A DNA stretch of 64,000 bases, taken from contig JAVHJL010000013.1 in NCBI GenBank assembly GCA_036971715.1, forward strand, positions 1,054,001 through 1,118,000. Reading direction: 5' to 3'. Shown one piece after another: positions 22,086 through 34,200 of the stretch. A model generated the notes under the pieces. That model was not told the origin of the DNA and did no database searches. It worked only from the letters and a program-made list of their open reading frames with translations. Both the position numbers and the translations under genes were made by a program. Source of the DNA: Arthrobotrys musiformis. Taxonomy: Eukaryota; Ascomycota; Orbiliomycetes; Orbiliales; Orbiliaceae. The first letter of the stretch is position 1; each line of letters starts with the position of its first letter.

Positions 22086-24038
22086 ATGGACAGCACGGCC
22101 TTAACGCCGAAATCGTCGATTCGCCAGTCGCCGGCCAAACCCACCCCTTCGGCACTCGACCTCGTCGCGATGTCGCACGCCCAATTCGCAGACGACGATT
22201 TCCTACCACCCGAACTACGAGGCTTGCCATCGGCTCTATCCGACGATGATGCCGGGTCCTCAACCGACGAAGATGAACCGGAAGAAGTCCCAGATGTTGA
22301 AGGTAGCGAGGTCGAGTCGAGTGATTGGGAAGACCAGAGTTTGTACGAGGATATGATTGGTGCGGAAGAAATGAAGGATAGTTCGGACGACGGTAGGGAG
22401 TTTCTCCAATACCCATTTTTTGTCGTTTTCGTCGGGTGGGTTCAGGATATCTAATATGTTTTTTGTGTTTGTCGCGATCGTTTGGAGTCAGCAACAGGCC
22501 CGGAATATTGCACACCAGAGGAATGCCAGTACTACAAAGACCTATTACGAAGAGTCGGAAGCCGGTCTTTCGTCGACCAGACGGTATCGAATGGATCCAT
22601 CAGCGCCAAGAAGCTCATAACGGCCTTCGGGCTACGACCGGTATGATTTGACGATTTCGAGGAGAACGGATGTGTGAATTATGGTTGAGGGCTAATTTTG
22701 AATCGGGGACACTTGCAGCCGGCATTCTTGGATGGAAGCCCAGATTCAGCCTACTTCACGCTGCTGGGTTTGATGATGCAACGGGAGATGGCTAAGAGAC
22801 TGAAACTGTCGCATGTCAACTCGGTTGATGATGTTGTGGAACTGATTCAAGCTTCCAGCAACATTATGGTCTTAACTGGCGCTGGGGTATGTTTGCATTA
22901 TTTGCGATTGGGATATAACAAGACTGTTTTGCTGACAAGTTGATAGATTTCCACGAGTTTGGGTATCCCGGATTTCAGAAGCAAGGGCAGTGGTCTCTAC
23001 TCTCGCCTTGAAGGTCTTGGATTGAGCGATCCCCAAGAGGTCTTCGATATCCAGATCTTCAAGGAGGATCCTTCGTATGTTCAACTGCTCTGTGAATTTT
23101 AGAATCGGCCTTGCTAATGCATTGATGTGTAGTATCTTCTACTCCATTGCCAAAGACATCCTCCCCACCACCAACAAGTTCTCGCCCACCCACGCTTTCA
23201 TCGAGCTCCTCCAACGAAAGGGTAAACTGCTACGGAACTATACCCAGAACATCGACAACATTGAGCAATTGGCTGGTGTTTCACCCGACAAGCTGGTCCA
23301 GTGCCATGGATCGTTTGCGACAGCCTCTTGCGTCAAGTGCAAGTTCCAGGTTTCCGGGGACGACATATTTGACGACTTGAGAGCTGGGAAGATTGCGAAG
23401 TGCCCGAAGTGCGTCGAGGCAGAGGTGGCGAAGCAGCAGGTTGGAAAGAAGAGAAAGAGGGGTACTACGGCGCCGAAGAGCAGGAAAAACAAGTACAATG
23501 ACGACAGCAGCGATGAGGAGGACTGGGCCTTGGAGGCTGACATCGGGGTCATGAAGCCCGATATCATCTTCTTTGGGGAGCAGCTTCCGGACCGTTTCCA
23601 CCGGATCGTCGACCATGACAGAGCCAAGGTCGACCTCTTGATTTGCATCGGAACCAGTCTGAAGGTTGCGCCCGTATCCGAAGTCCCTGCTTTCCTGCCT
23701 GCGAATGTGCCGCAGATATACATCTCTCGAGAGGTATGGTCCTTATCCCGTAATACGGATGCATGGATATTTGCTAACCCCTCTTGTCACAGCCTGTCCA
23801 TCATATAGAATTTGATGTTGAACTTATTGGCGACCAATGCGACGATATTGTTACGGAACTCGCGCAGCGTGTCGGCTGGGGCGACGAGTTCAAGCATGAA
23901 ATGATACCCGCCAACTTTGAAGTGGAGCATTCACCGAACCCCGACAAGTCCTCGCAGCACCACTTCAGCAGGGTCGCGAAACCATTGGCTCCGGCGTTGC
24001 CGAGCAGCTCTACCTTTTCGTTTACGATGTCCATGTGA
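22086..24038 (+). CDS. sir2: NAD-dependent protein deacetylase, class I sirtuin (Sir2/Hst1 type)
   Basis: Six exons: 22086-22392, 22492-22640, 22719-22886, 22947-23074, 23133-23733 and 23793-24038, giving 532 residues. The enzyme removes acetyl groups from histones and other proteins using NAD+. The N-terminal 100 residues are acidic (DDDAGSSTDEDEPEE). The NAD-binding GAGIS-SLGIPDFRS starts at residue 206, TQNIDNIE is at about 288-295 and the catalytic His is H309 in CHGS. The zinc ribbon cysteines are C317, C320, C341 and C344. KPDIIFFGEQLP and GTSLKVAPV follow. Between the zinc ribbon and KPDII is a basic insert (KKRKRG, 356-361), a possible nuclear signal. All introns are GT-AG, 58-99 nt. 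The start has an AAGATGG context. Sir2/Hst1-type placement, rather than Hst2 or Hst4, follows from the acidic N-terminal extension and overall layout. Confidence 0.95.
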
Positions 24039-26449
24039 GACGGATGACCTTGCCGCCGTCTATTATTTTTTTTCCCCCTTTGAGCAAACTAGACATTATG
24101 CTGCATGATAGCGGTGCCGTGTCTTGTTCTTTTTTTCTCTTTACGTTTTCGTATTCCCGGTTGCTTTTTAGACACAGCTTTGGGGAGGGTATCTGAGAGC
24201 CCTCCAGTGCTTAGCATATACGCCTTGCGGGATGGACCCTTTACAGCTGGGTTCCGGTCCCCAAGAGAGACCTAAGATGGTTCAGCCACAGCAAATTTAC
24301 GAAAAATTCAGTTCTGTTCCTTTTCTGTTGAATACACTACTTACTACACCTCATGCCCCCCTCCAACCACCCGTTCTACTTCCTCAACCCACCACAATTG
24401 ATTTGTGATAATGCCCCCTAACGCCCTGATTTGTACCCTTCTTCTTCTTTTCCTCTTTATTATGATACTCATGGGATTCTTTACACGGATGAAATATTTG
24501 TCTTTTTCTGAATCGTTTCGACGCTTGCTAAAATACCTTCCGCATTGTACCCTTAAGCTTTTTGTTTTTGTCAAAAAATCAACTTTTTTCTCACCGCTTC
24601 GGTTGTTCTCGAAGCGCCCTAGCCCCCGCCACCCCTCCATTACTACACGACGCCATACGCGCTTGTAAGCCAATACCGTTTATACTGCTTTTTTGTGGTT
24701 AATTCTTTTTTTTTTTCATCGTTCTGGGAGTCATCGGAGAGGAAACATCCCTCCTTTTTGTTTTTTTAACTATTCGATGAATTCTATAATACATAGAAGA
24801 TGTTGATGTCGTTGGTAGTGCTTGTTTATTTATGACTGAACTGCTTTTTTATTACTTTTTGTATTTGTTTTGAGACAATTACATTCGACGTATTGGTATA
24901 AGTCTTTAGATCATAGATGGTACCGCTGGTATTGCGCGTAGTTGGCGTCAGGCTTGGGTATGTGAGTGAAAGGCCTGGCTGTGAGAGTGATGTGATAGGG
25001 TTATACATAGCGCGGATGCATGTTTCTGGGGTGTAGCTGTGCCGTGGGGCTGGGTTTTTTTGATTTGATTATGATTCTTGTTCGAGATGTTTCTGGGGGA
25101 AAGTTCAGGCACGAAAAGCGAGGGTGTGGGATTGGCTGGGTTTGGTCTGTGACTACACTTTTTTATAAAATAAAATATAAAAATAAAAAATAAAAAAATG
25201 AATAAAAAGAAGACAACCGGGTTTCGGCACGGGGTTCTACTGCTTTCGGTTGAGATAATAACGGTTACCTTGGTTGGTTGTGTTCTTTGGCGCTTTGAAG
25301 GCTTCCAAGTTGGCTGTTTATGGGATACAACAGCGTTACCTGCAGCTTCTTTACCGTGCTTGGCGGCGTGTAGGCAAGGCTTTGGGGAGTCTATTCCAGA
25401 CTAGTGATGCATATCAATGTTGGTTGGATGTTCTTTTTTGATGGAGGATCAGAGGGGTGAACGCGTACGGGATGGATTTGGCATTCGCGCGGGAAGGCCC
25501 CCTCGTCAACTCGCTTTGGGGAGGCAGTTTGTGTGAATGTCGATAGCCTGGTCCCTACTTACCTACTTACTTAAGTAGCTTATGGTATTGGGAGTTGAGA
25601 GGGTCAATGCGAGGCTGAAGCACTTTAGCTGGGGGGTTGTAATTATGTAATTATATAATCCGGGGCCCTTCTCCTTTTGTTCTATTCTCTTTTACTTTGT
25701 CTTCGGTCTCCCTTTTCGAGGGGTCTATTGTATACAGATATACATATACACAATACTTAGGTATATACTGCTTTATATTATAGGGAAGCAAGTAAGTAAA
25801 TATCCGGGGGAGGGGCTGCTGGCTGTCCGTTGACGTGCTGGCGGGCTGGCTGGCGGGCTGCATGGCGAGGCTTCTGCTCTGACACGCACATCATCTTGGC
25901 CCCGCGAGGCTCTGTTTAATATCCAACAGCCTCGAATCTATACATACGCACATACATAACCTCGACAGTCGGGCCAATGAATGCAAAAAGGCTAACGGAT
26001 CAACAGAGAACTCCACAGACAACCGAGCTAGCCGGGTTTACTACCCCACATCCACTTTTTATCCTCCTCCTCCTTCTCTTTCATTGTGGTATATAACGGC
26101 CTGTCTGTACCGAACCTATCGACTGAGAAGTCCAGCTGAGAGGTACGGAGTACTTGCTTGCAACTGAGCTCGAGCTCAACGGCCCGAAACAAACAAAGCG
26201 ATTTTTTTTCCAAAACACGAACAACAAACCCTGCAGCCACGAGAGGCTAACAGGTTCGTTGCCTACAACCTCCAGCTGACTGGTGCTGTCTTTTTTTCCA
26301 CCGAGGAGTCCTTGTTTTTTTCTTTCTCCCCCCCTCCATCGAATCTCCACTCTTCGGACATCAGGTGTTTTTCGACTTCCACTCTTCATCGTTATATCGA
26401 TATAATAAAAGGGCTTTTGGGAAACGGTAGAGAAGAAGGAAATTAAGGC
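24039..26449. other. Intergenic between the sirtuin and CCCH genes
   Basis: 2.4 kb with no supportable gene. From about 24.7 to 25.6 kb the + strand is G+T-rich; from about 25.9 kb it turns C+T-rich toward the CCCH gene. Several T and A runs and a (TAAAAATA)-like A+T block near 25162-25200 are present. Confidence 0.55.
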
Positions 26450-28205
26450 ATGATGTCGATGATGTCGAACGGCGCTGGGGGGGGCCATGCGCCCTCCAAC
26501 GCCACTTTGCTCCAGAGTTATCGCAGTCGCTTTGCGGAGTTATCTGAAACCGAAAAGAAAAAAGATGAGTTGATATTGGTATTACCCCCCTTCTTCTTCT
26601 TCTTTTATGCCACGGACGGGTTTTATTATTCGCGTGCTTGTAGGCACGTGGGGACTATCGTGGAGATAACGAGGCTAACTGTGGGACAAGGAACTTTTAC
26701 AACAAAACGAAAGTTTATCGAGATCACTCGAACAGACTGGATATGATCTCGAGAGGGAGCAGAAATTTGCTCGTATTTCCCAGAAAGAGATTCGGGATCT
26801 TAAAATCCAGTTTGAAGATGCTGAAGATAAGCTAGTTCGTCACCTTTATACACATATATATATCTTTTTGAGAGGGGGGTTGGAGCTGACTGGGGGGATA
26901 GAATTCATATCCTTATATTCAAGTGTTAATTGATGGAGATGGCATGCTAGTACGTTCCCGTTCCTTCCCACTATACCTCCGTTTTTTATATATAGAAAGA
27001 GGATAAAGGCTAACGGCGCACAGTTCCATCTCGATTTATTGAAGAAGAAAAAAGACGGCGGCAGCGAAGCCGCAGAGCTACTACTCTCCGAAATCCGCGA
27101 GCTGGTGCGCACCAACCGCGACGACCTGTGTATCAAAGGAGATTTTGAAATCAGAGCCCTCGTATTCGCCAACCTGGAGGGCTTATCCAAGACTTTAGTC
27201 AAATCGAACGTCCTCAAACAGGGCGATTTACAGCAGTTTTTCATGGGATTTACGCAGAGGCTTGAGCATGTTAATTTTATTGACGTTGGGTATGGGAAGG
27301 AGATGGCCGATTCTAAGATTCGAGGTACCCCCCCTCTGCATCTATTTTTATTCTTGATAGTCGGCTAATTAGGCATTGCAGGAGAGTTTTTGTTCCATTT
27401 GAAAGACCCGCGATGCCGTTTAATCCTCTTCGGAGGCGGGCACGATAACGGATACGCCCCCTTCTTGAAAACCTGCACGGCGACCAACCCAAATTACCCA
27501 ATCTGGCTGCTCGAAGGACCCCCCATGGCCCGAGAAATCGCATCGATGAACCTCCCCAGCCAAAAACTCCACAACCTCTTCGCAAAGGACTCGCAAAACG
27601 AAATCACCAACGGATCACCCATCTCCCCCCCGGCCATCCTAACCCCAACAACAGGCAGCATAAACGGCCACATGAACGGTAGCACCGCAACATCATCAAC
27701 CTACGACGCCGCGCAAAAGTTCTCATACGCCTCCGCCGCCATCTCCGGACCACCTGGAATAATCCGCCCGACGAGCATACAATATAACTCCAGCCCGGTG
27801 CTCGAAACGCCCAAACTGATCACCGTCTCCGGCTCCGGCACAACCTCAAACAACGCCTTCCCACGCGGGATCCAGCACACCATGGTCCCCTCCGCCGACG
27901 CAGGAAGGGTGAACTACATCAAATCGCTAAACCCGCGGGCGTGCAACAACTTCTACCTCCGCGGGGCATGCTACACGCAACCGTGCGCCTACTCGCACAA
28001 ATACAAATTAACCCCGGAGGACGTGAAGACGCTGAAGTATATTATAGAACGGAGCAAGCCGTGTCAACGGCTCAAGGAGCGGGGGTTTTGTGAGGATGAG
28101 AAGTGTTATTATGGACATCAGTGTCCGTTTAGGACGAATGCTGAGGCAGCGGGGGATGAGCGGTGTAGTAATGGTTATTGTAGGTTTTGTCAGGATGATG
28201 ATTGA
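26450..28205 (+). CDS. Fungal CCCH zinc-finger protein with N-terminal coiled coil
   Basis: Five exons: 26450-26578, 26691-26834, 26902-26949, 27024-27324 and 27382-28205, giving 481 residues. Exon 2 encodes a coiled coil (LEREQKFARISQKEIRDLK). The 48-nt exon 3 contributes VLIDGDGML, and exons 4-5 continue into a globular domain with HVNFIDVGYGKEMADSKI and GGGHDNGYAPFL. The DGDG-like start and the alternating hydrophobic pattern suggest a nuclease-like or NYN-like fold, an inference only. A Ser/Pro/Asn linker follows. The C terminus has two CCCH fingers with C-x8-C-x4-C-x3-H spacing (starting CNNFYLRGAC and CQRLKERGFC) and a final Cys-rich CSNGYCRFC. The architecture matches a widespread Pezizomycotina family of uncharacterised CCCH proteins. 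RNA or DNA binding is likely, but the target is unknown. Phases at all four junctions agree. Confidence 0.82.
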
Positions 28206-31200
28206 GGAGGGGGATTATTAAGACTATAAATACATATATATTTTATAGGGGATTGGGTAATTTGTAGGGCGGTTTGCTTTTGAGGGAACTTGTTTTTTAT
28301 AATCTCTACTTTTTACTTGTGGTGGTTTTTTTTCTTCCTTGGTTTGCATGAGGGTGGTAAAGGGTCTTGCATAGCGTGGGATTTTTATCATCTTCTTTTT
28401 GCATTGGTTGTTAGTGGGAATCAACGTCGGGTTTATACATCACCATTCATATATCGATAATTCAAACTGCATCAAGGGTTGTAGCGGAACTAGTACCTCG
28501 CTATAAACGGAATTACTTCTATTCTTGATTCTGAAATGGAAATGGAATGGAATGCTTCTGTTTCCTTATTCCTTGAGCGAGTAAACTGGTTCTAGAACAT
28601 TCGGTTTCCCAGGAACCGGTATGTCGGATTGATGGGAATGTTTAATCATCGGTGGTATGGGAATGCTAGGCTTGTGATTTTTTATCTCCGAGGATTACCG
28701 AGATGTGGAATTTGGGAGGGAATTTTTTGATTTGTTTTTGTAGATGTGATGGAAATTACTTGATGTGAAACTGGGATGGTTTGGTAGTACCTTTGGATTA
28801 GGTTTGCTGTGATGTTATGGAGGAGGCTGTATGTATTGGGCTTTGGTTATTTTGTGATACTTTGGTATAGGTCTGCTGTGCGTTAGGCATCCGTAGCTGT
28901 TGATATGGAAGGTGCTGTGCCGGTGGACGGCTGTTGATTGAATACCATTAGTGATAATTAGTGATTGCCCGTTGTCTGGGGTTGTAATTATTTTTCTGCA
29001 GATACCTGAGGGTTTGGTGGTGCGTTCTTTTGTGGTACTTATCCAATCGATATCATGTTAGTGAACACGGCTGTTGGAGTTGGTGTTTTATATTATAAGC
29101 GGTTGTTTGCTGTTTGAAGCTCGTTTGCTCGAGTCCTGCGTGTATACAGCCTTGCGTTCGGCTCTGTAGAATCCGAAAATGTGATCGTAGATCCTATCTC
29201 GATTGTATATTAATAGTTATTGTTTGACAGGGGAGGTGATTGCTGGAATATAATCTGCACAGCTGTTCGAATTCGATGTTGTAGATTGCGACATGGGGAT
29301 ATATACAGGTCTATTTTGTTCGGGATGGAAGGGTGGTGCCCAGTACCGGTGACCGGTGGCTCCTCGTGGGTGGTATATAGTACCCGGTGTCGACAATATA
29401 TCCAGGTTACATCTATATATTAAGTACGTACTTTCGAAGTTGGCCGGGGACTACGTCAGGGCGCATAAACCGCTACCCCGGTCTTTTTTACCCCCCTTGT
29501 TCGACAGAGACATAGAAGTTAAATATATCTATAAAACATACGTATCACTCTATCGATAGGATTTATGAGAGACTATTATCTCTATGCGTGTCGTCTGATG
29601 TTAGCTCGCCTTGGCTTGAACTATCCCAAACAGGTCATCGGTTCGGAAACAAGCGAAGTACATGGTAGAAAAAGGAAATTTCTTTTTGAAGGAAGGTATT
29701 TTGGGAATACCGTTTTTTGGCGGTGGGATGGGTCTCGTACCCCGGCCTGGGGATTGTGCTGGACGGAGGATCGGGTATTGAATTCAAGCTTTGCGCGACG
29801 GAGAGGAAGGGTGCATTGTATTTTGGCTCAAAGGGGGGGGTTTTAGTAGATGGGAAGTTCGGATGAGGAGTGGTTTTGATGGGATATCTTTATTTCGTAT
29901 ACATGCATGCGGCCCGATTACATGCAGTGTAGGATGATTTCTTGACTATAGCTAGCCACATCCTGGGCATCTCCATGGTGGTTCCTGGAGGGCAGATATT
30001 CTATCCTTGAGGCTGTATGGCCTTAAGCTTGCGGTCTGGAGCGAACTCTTGGACGACCTTGGGTCCGGTGCTTGGAAAAAGTCTAACATGGTCTATCGAC
30101 GTTTGCAAGTTTTATCTAAAAGCAAAATCCACCGCGTATTTCAAGAAAGGTACTTGTTTGGCTTACTGTCTGCTTTAGACTATATTCCGGTTAGAGGAGG
30201 AGGATTCGATGATAACAGAATTGGGTCTGTTTTCCAAAAAACCGCCGTGTGAATTCGGTATATATCTGGCGATTTGGTGGGAAAGGAATGAGGAGTGGAA
30301 GAAGCTTTTGGAACATTATTTGGGAATGCTTTTGGGGCGTAACTTTATTCACAGAGGGATATTGGTATATGGAGTGTTTTATGCTGAGGGACGTTTGGAC
30401 ATCTAAACCCTGTGCGTCTGCTGTATCTATGAATTTGAACGAATATCTCAATTGATTCAACTAGAAGCAAATTGATATGGTAGCTCGGTAGCCGGCATAA
30501 TTGATCAATCGCAGCTACTTAGAAGCTAGTATAGGTCGAGGTTCAATTGCTCAAAACTTGAAACGATATCGATGCGATGGACATATCCACATTTGCACAC
30601 AAGGGACGCATGGCCTGAGCTTCCACATTAATATTCTCTTCATTTATATCACGAGCCTCCATCGCGTCGCAGGCCCTGAACAAGCCCAAAGCCTTGAAGT
30701 TAATCCTCAGGTACGAACATATTCAATCTATATAATTAATATTAATAAACCTCAGCGAAAACACGGCGGACCTTTCGGCAATGGAATTGGGTCAATCCCC
30801 CCAGGTTATCTATTATTCCGATATTCCCGTATTCCCGTCTTCAATTACTTTGGTAAAAGATTTACTTCGCCCTCCTTCAGGTTCGCGAAGGGGGGGTCGA
30901 ATCACGAAGGGTAGAAAGACCCGGTGCCGTCGGTGGCATTTGAAAAGGACGCCCAATTGCGTGGATCTTAGGTGGCTTTTTTGGACCCTATGTATCCTTA
31001 GCTTGGCTTTTGGAGATGTATACTAATATACTTGCCGGTTTTGATGGTTAGTGGGTTTTTTATGGTTATTCTAGCTGGTTTTGGGGGGGTTATTAGGTTT
31101 TTTGATGTGTAGGTTATTTTGTAGACCGGCCTCTACTCGTCTGGCCTGGTGGGTTTGAGGTTTTTGGGGATCTGGATCGTTGATACTCCATGGATTTATG

Positions 31201-34200
31201 TGGCGTTCACTTACCGAATCGCGGTTGGCCAATGCTGAAAAAAAAAAAAAAAAAAACGAACCGTTCCTTTTTGAACTGGGAATCGTGACGAACGGAAAGC
31301 CAAGGTCTGGGGAATCCATCACGCAAAAAATTATGGGTGGCTGCTTTAAATTGGGGTCGAGGTGGCTGAGATTTAAAAAGCTGGCCAAGGGCTAAACCTT
31401 GAGGAATTCCGAAACCTGCGATGTGATTATGTGCAACTTTTTTGTTTAATGTTATGCGTGAACAGCGCATTTTTTATTGACACCGCCTGGGGGTTATAAT
31501 TGTAATTTGTATGAACACGGCAGTGGGATTGAGAATTTACATATAGCTTGGTTGAAAGGATATATTAGGCTGTGAAGGGAACTGCGGTTTTAGAATGGTT
31601 CGTGTGATGTTTAATACATCAGAGTTTAGGAAATGTGATGTGTATTTGGGAAGGAAAGGAAGGAGGCGGACTTGTTCTGTAACGTTGGGCGCACGTTTTA
31701 TGGGCTTTAAACCCGCCTGAAGATATCGGAATAACTGATTGTGGCGAGCATGTTGATGGGATGTATGTTATATTGGCCTGTTTTATGCGGTTTTGTTTTT
31801 TTTTCCTCTTTGGACTCATACTAATTTTCTTACACTGGAGAATATTTGGTTCCCGGGGAGAATGCACTGGTGATGATAGCTCTGGGGAGGATGACTTTTT
31901 GGAAAGTGGGTCTTGTGGTAGTAAGTTTATTTTATCCCATGGAGATGCAGGAATCTTGAAACGGCACTATTGGCGGTTGGGGATTGTGATCGGCTGGGCT
32001 GAGTTTTTTTTTGTGTTCCTGCAGACGAAACTAAAAATCTTCTTCTTTCCTTTTTTCTCTCTTTTCATTCGGCGTAAATACGTAGTTTGATATAGTTGGC
32101 TGGTTTTTGAATCACAATCATGTGCGCACGGGATCGATTTTTTGAAGTTTAAGAAATTTTATTTTGTTTTAGTTAGTTGGGCTTTTTTCTAAGTGCTTAT
32201 TCCGATTGTTGGATTTGAATTTGATCAATTGAAAGCCCTCTTTCAGAAAGACCATATTGATCGCTGGAAACCGGGGGCATATAACAGTTAACTGCTTTTC
32301 GGGGGCGGGAACGGCTGGAAGGGAAATTTGTCTGGCTTTTTTTTCGGTGGTTGATACCGCGTATATCGGACTTTCCTTGTTGCTTGTCTCTCTCTGTTTT
32401 TACTCATCCGGTTCGACGGGTAAAATTTGCAGCTGGACGAGGGAACTTGCCATATGCCATGCCATGCGGACACTTCTACGTCGGCCTGAATGTGAAATTT
32501 TTATTATCGATATATATGCGGATATGGCATATGATTGTTGATTATTTTACCTGTGATTGTATAGGAAGGAAGTACCCAGGACTACACCAAGGCATGCGGG
32601 ATTGGGAAATATGGTGGTAGGGCTTGAACGGTTGACTAATCCGTTTCGCAACCTTCTTTCTTCCCTGGTAAAATATTCGAAAAAAACATGGCAGAAAGCG
32701 ATATGAAATTTTTTTTCCCGCTCAGGAACAGAATTTTAGTTTAAACGGAAGCTAAGATTTGGAGTTCGGCGGCGAGGGATTAAAATCTCTAGTTCAAGGG
32801 ATATGCTTGCACCGGTCCAAAGATTTCGTGAACATCTTCGTAATTTTTTTTTCTTTCTCTTTGAAGAGATTAAGAAATGGACGGGCTGTTTTTTTTTTTT
32901 GTTTGTTACCAAGGCTTAAAGGCAGCTCGCGTGTTTCAGGGCATGACAGGCGGGCTATTCCAATGGGCCGGGTTGGATATACTGGGTGTATCAGAGTGTA
33001 GAAGGTCCGGATGGGAGGGGGATATCCCGGTGGGACTGGGGGCTTTTCGAGAAGGTCCAGTCGGATTGGATATTACGCAACCTTTGTTCTTTCTTTTTCT
33101 TCAATTGGGGGTAGCTTTTTCGCGTTCATGGGAGAATGAATATCTACACTAACTTGGGTATTTTGCTGGAACTTCGTGGGTGAGGTTTAATATAATTTAG
33201 CGGGCCTCGAAATTGTGAATATATGCAAAATGCAAAATGGCATGGTGGTTTAGCGGTGGTGGCCGCGTTGGTGGTAATAGTTAGTCATGAAAGATAATCT
33301 GGGGCTGGGCGGTCTAGAGAAATCCCAATGCAAGAGTTATAAAAAATAGCCGGGAGGGGAAAGTACGATCGATTCCCTCGTCGGTTATGCGAGCCATGCT
33401 TCTTCCTTTTGTTCAGTTGGAGATATTCATTACGGGTAAAAGGGAAAGAGAGGCTGGTGATACCGTCTTTTTCCCTTTCCCTTTCCCTTCCCTTTTTTCT
33501 GTGGATTTGGGACATATTTGCCGTCCCGAGTGGGATTTGTTGGGTTTTGAGTACAAAGCTCCCCGAAGTGGATCCGTTGCTTACATACTATGTATGAAGT
33601 AGTAGTAGTATGATGCCTGGGTGTCTGTGTGAGGTGTGTGATTCCGTGACATCCAACGTGCAACATCGATAAAATGTCTTTGATGGGAATCTTGATATTG
33701 TTAGTATCCAGAGTATTTAATTTTATATCAATCATAGGAATTAAACTCCAAGACCGCCCCCCCCCACCGTTTTATCACTGAGCGAGGTGACGAATGTAAA
33801 GCAACGAGACCTCTCTCGATTACTTCCTGAGAGAGACAGACAGGCGGACAGGCAGACATGGACAGGCCTTGGGCATCTACCCTGCCCCAGGCCGGTGTCT
33901 CATGCAAGCTTCAGCTAACCCTCCGGGGCGAGATGTAGGCTCCGTGAAGGACGAACAAACCAACGAACAAAAGAAGGCACACACGGCTGGGGTTTGTGCG
34001 TGTGTAGTGCGTGCGGATGATGTGCATGTCAGGAACAGTTTAGCAGCCTGCGCGTAGCTGCAGGTGTGGTTCGAGTTAGTGAGTTAGTCAGTTTGGTGGT
34101 GGTGATAAGTGGAAGCGGGCTTCGAACTTCCCGGTCTCGACTGTGGCACATCGCATGGCTTCTCCTCTTATATTATACATACCACATACCCCCCTCGTCG

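Noticed and set aside
30501..30914. Plus-strand frame of 137 codons in the gene desert
   Set aside because: Irregular composition and no recognisable domain, signal peptide or splice continuation.
33239..33310. tRNA-like sequence with an A-box match (TGGTTTAGCGG)
   Set aside because: No matching B-box (GGTTCGANTCC-like) within range, and the acceptor stem pairs over only about four bases.
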